From Gemmatimonas sp. UBA2094 (GTDB lineage Bacteria; Gemmatimonadota; Gemmatimonadetes; Gemmatimonadales; Gemmatimonadaceae): a DNA stretch of 6,804 bases. Shown piece after piece: positions 5,642-6,804 of the stretch. Position numbers and translations under genes: made by a program. How positions within the stretch are numbered: the first letter of the stretch is position 1; every line of letters starts with the position of its first letter. The stretch spans positions 1-6,804 of the forward strand of contig DCZC01000153.1 of the NCBI GenBank assembly GCA_002331565.1, written 5' to 3'. The notes under the pieces are model-generated. The model made no database searches. It saw nothing but the letters and a program-made list of their open reading frames with translations, and was not told the origin of the DNA.

Positions 5642-6804
5642 GTGCCCCTGCACTTCGGCGTCGACGTGATGCTGCGTGAGCCCACGCGCTGGCGTGACTG
5701 GCGGCATGTGGCGCTGGTTACCAACGACGCGGCGCGTCTCGCGGCGGCGCCGCACGTACGGTCGCGGGTTGCCCTGTTGCAGGCCGGCCTGCCGCTGGTG
5801 CGCCTGTTCGGGCCCGAGCATGGCCTTGGTGCGAGTGCCGCCGACGGCGCGAGCGTGGCCGACGGCACCGATGCCCTCACCGGCCTGCCCGTCGTGTCCC
5901 TGTACGGCGAACGGATGCGTCCATCCGCCGCGCATCTCGCCGGTCTCGATGCGGTGTTGTTCGATATCCCCGATGTGGGCGCGCGGTTCTATACCTACGC
6001 GTGGACCTTGTGGCATCTGCTGCACGCCTGCGCCGACGCGGGGGTGTTGCTTGTCGTGCTCGACCGCCCGAATCCGCTGGGTGGTGTGCTCGCGTCGGCC
6101 GAGGGACCGCTGCTCACGCCGGCCTGCCGGTCGTTCATCGGGGAAGACGACATTCCGGTGCGGCACGCACTCACGCTGGGGGAACTCGCGCAACTGTGGA
6201 AGCGCGAGCACTGCGGAACCGCGCGACTCGAGGTCGTGACGTGTGCCGGGTGGCAGCCGTCGCTGGCGTGGCCGGCGACCGCGTTGCCGTGGGTCCCCAC
6301 CTCGCCGGCGATGCCCTCGTTCGACAGCGCCACGTGGTATCCCGGCACCTGTCTGTTCGAGGGTACCAACGTGAGTGTGGCGCGCGGCACCGATGCGCCG
6401 TTCGCCATGATCGGTGCCCCCTGGATCGACAGCCGACGACTCGCCGGCTCCCTCGACGCCCCCGGCATCCGGTGTACACCGGTGACGTTCATCCCGCGCG
6501 AGGGGCCGCACAGCGGCGCGCGCTGCGCCGGTGTGCGCCTGTCCCTCGATGATGCGGCGAATCATCCCGGTGACCTCGCCAGGTTCGTGGCCGAGGAGGT
6601 GCGCCCCGTGTCCTTGGGGCTGCAGCTGCTGCATGCCGTCTCGTCGGCGCATCCGCAGGACTTCGCGTGGGCGCCGTATCCCACGGCCGCCAACGCAACG
6701 GGACAAGACCACTTCGCCCGGCTCATCGGGCGCACCGACGTGGCCGGGCACCTCCCGGCACTTTCCGACACGCAACGCGCGTCCACCGTGGCCGGATGGA
6801 CGCG
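5642..6804 (+). CDS. Second DUF1343 (NamZ-like) protein, probably cytosolic; 3' end beyond the window
   Basis: The frame stays open to the last base: 387 codons plus two bases from GTG 5642. Motifs follow the DUF1343 order: 'FGVDVML' (5-11), 'HVALVTND' (22-29), 'GPEHG' with predicted catalytic Glu59 (57-61), 'DIPDVGARFYTY' (108-119), 'LDRPNPLGG' (140-148), 'TSPAMP' (220-225), 'YPGTCLFEGTNVS' (233-245), 'ARGTDAPF' (247-254) and 'HPQDFAW' near the C-terminus. The family's usual Glu-Gly before Arg-Gly-Thr is replaced by Val246-Ala247, whereas the neighbouring paralogue keeps it. No signal peptide precedes the domain, so it is probably cytosolic, which is unusual beside a secreted paralogue and suggests processing of internalised muropeptides or another sugar. 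GTG 5642 is chosen because family similarity starts just after it; TTG 5612 or ATG 5519 (preceded by GGGGAG) are in frame and possible, adding 10 or 41 residues without a signal peptide. Most of the domain is present; only the extreme C-terminus should be missing. Confidence 0.88.
   Translation, partial: MPLHFGVDVMLREPTRWRDWRHVALVTNDAARLAAAPHVRSRVALLQAGLPLVRLFGPEHGLGASAADGASVADGTDALTGLPVVSLYGERMRPSAAHLAGLDAVLFDIPDVGARFYTYAWTLWHLLHACADAGVLLVVLDRPNPLGGVLASAEGPLLTPACRSFIGEDDIPVRHALTLGELAQLWKREHCGTARLEVVTCAGWQPSLAWPATALPWVPTSPAMPSFDSATWYPGTCLFEGTNVSVARGTDAPFAMIGAPWIDSRRLAGSLDAPGIRCTPVTFIPREGPHSGARCAGVRLSLDDAANHPGDLARFVAEEVRPVSLGLQLLHAVSSAHPQDFAWAPYPTAANATGQDHFARLIGRTDVAGHLPALSDTQRASTVAGWT

Noticed and set aside
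5582..6775. A 397-codon minus-strand open frame opposite the second DUF1343 gene
   Set aside because: Low-complexity Arg/Gly/His-rich translation with no motif, whereas the plus strand carries all DUF1343 motifs in order.

Overview
The window is GC-rich throughout (coding third positions are mostly G or C) and reads as bacterial chromosome from a Gram-negative organism with an outer membrane. The mix of a lipobox protein with a '-LAGCYSYRPL-' start, a large Oar-like TonB-dependent receptor with an N-terminal carboxypeptidase-regulatory-like domain, and two DUF1343 proteins resembles Gemmatimonadota (Gemmatimonas-like). That placement rests on family recall and codon style, not on a marker gene.

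Layout, left to right. Positions 1-36 hold three copies of a 12-bp tandem repeat, possibly the tail of an upstream gene. A small predicted lipoprotein (82-582, +) is followed by a four-helix membrane protein (664-1104, +). A short leader with a TATAAT box and a clear Shine-Dalgarno leads into a 937-residue outer-membrane receptor (1202-4015, +). The 221-bp gap after it (4016-4236) separates two convergent genes and is built almost entirely from 7-bp-like repeats that flip strand in the middle, forming an inverted repeat with 50-bp arms. On the minus strand lies an exported DUF1343/NamZ-type exo-beta-N-acetylmuramidase (4237-5505). A 136-bp divergent gap with one AT-rich island follows, and then a second DUF1343 gene on the plus strand (5642 onward) that runs off the window end and has no visible signal peptide.

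Together the right half suggests peptidoglycan-sugar turnover split between two paralogues, one sent through the inner membrane and one apparently cytosolic, transcribed away from each other. No murQ, murP, nagZ or amidase partner is visible. The receptor's substrate cannot be read from sequence, and a functional link to the NamZ pair is only positional; the two converge on a likely shared terminator. No RNA gene, mobile element, CRISPR array or phage feature was recognised. The most unusual sequence is the repeat-built hairpin between the convergent genes.
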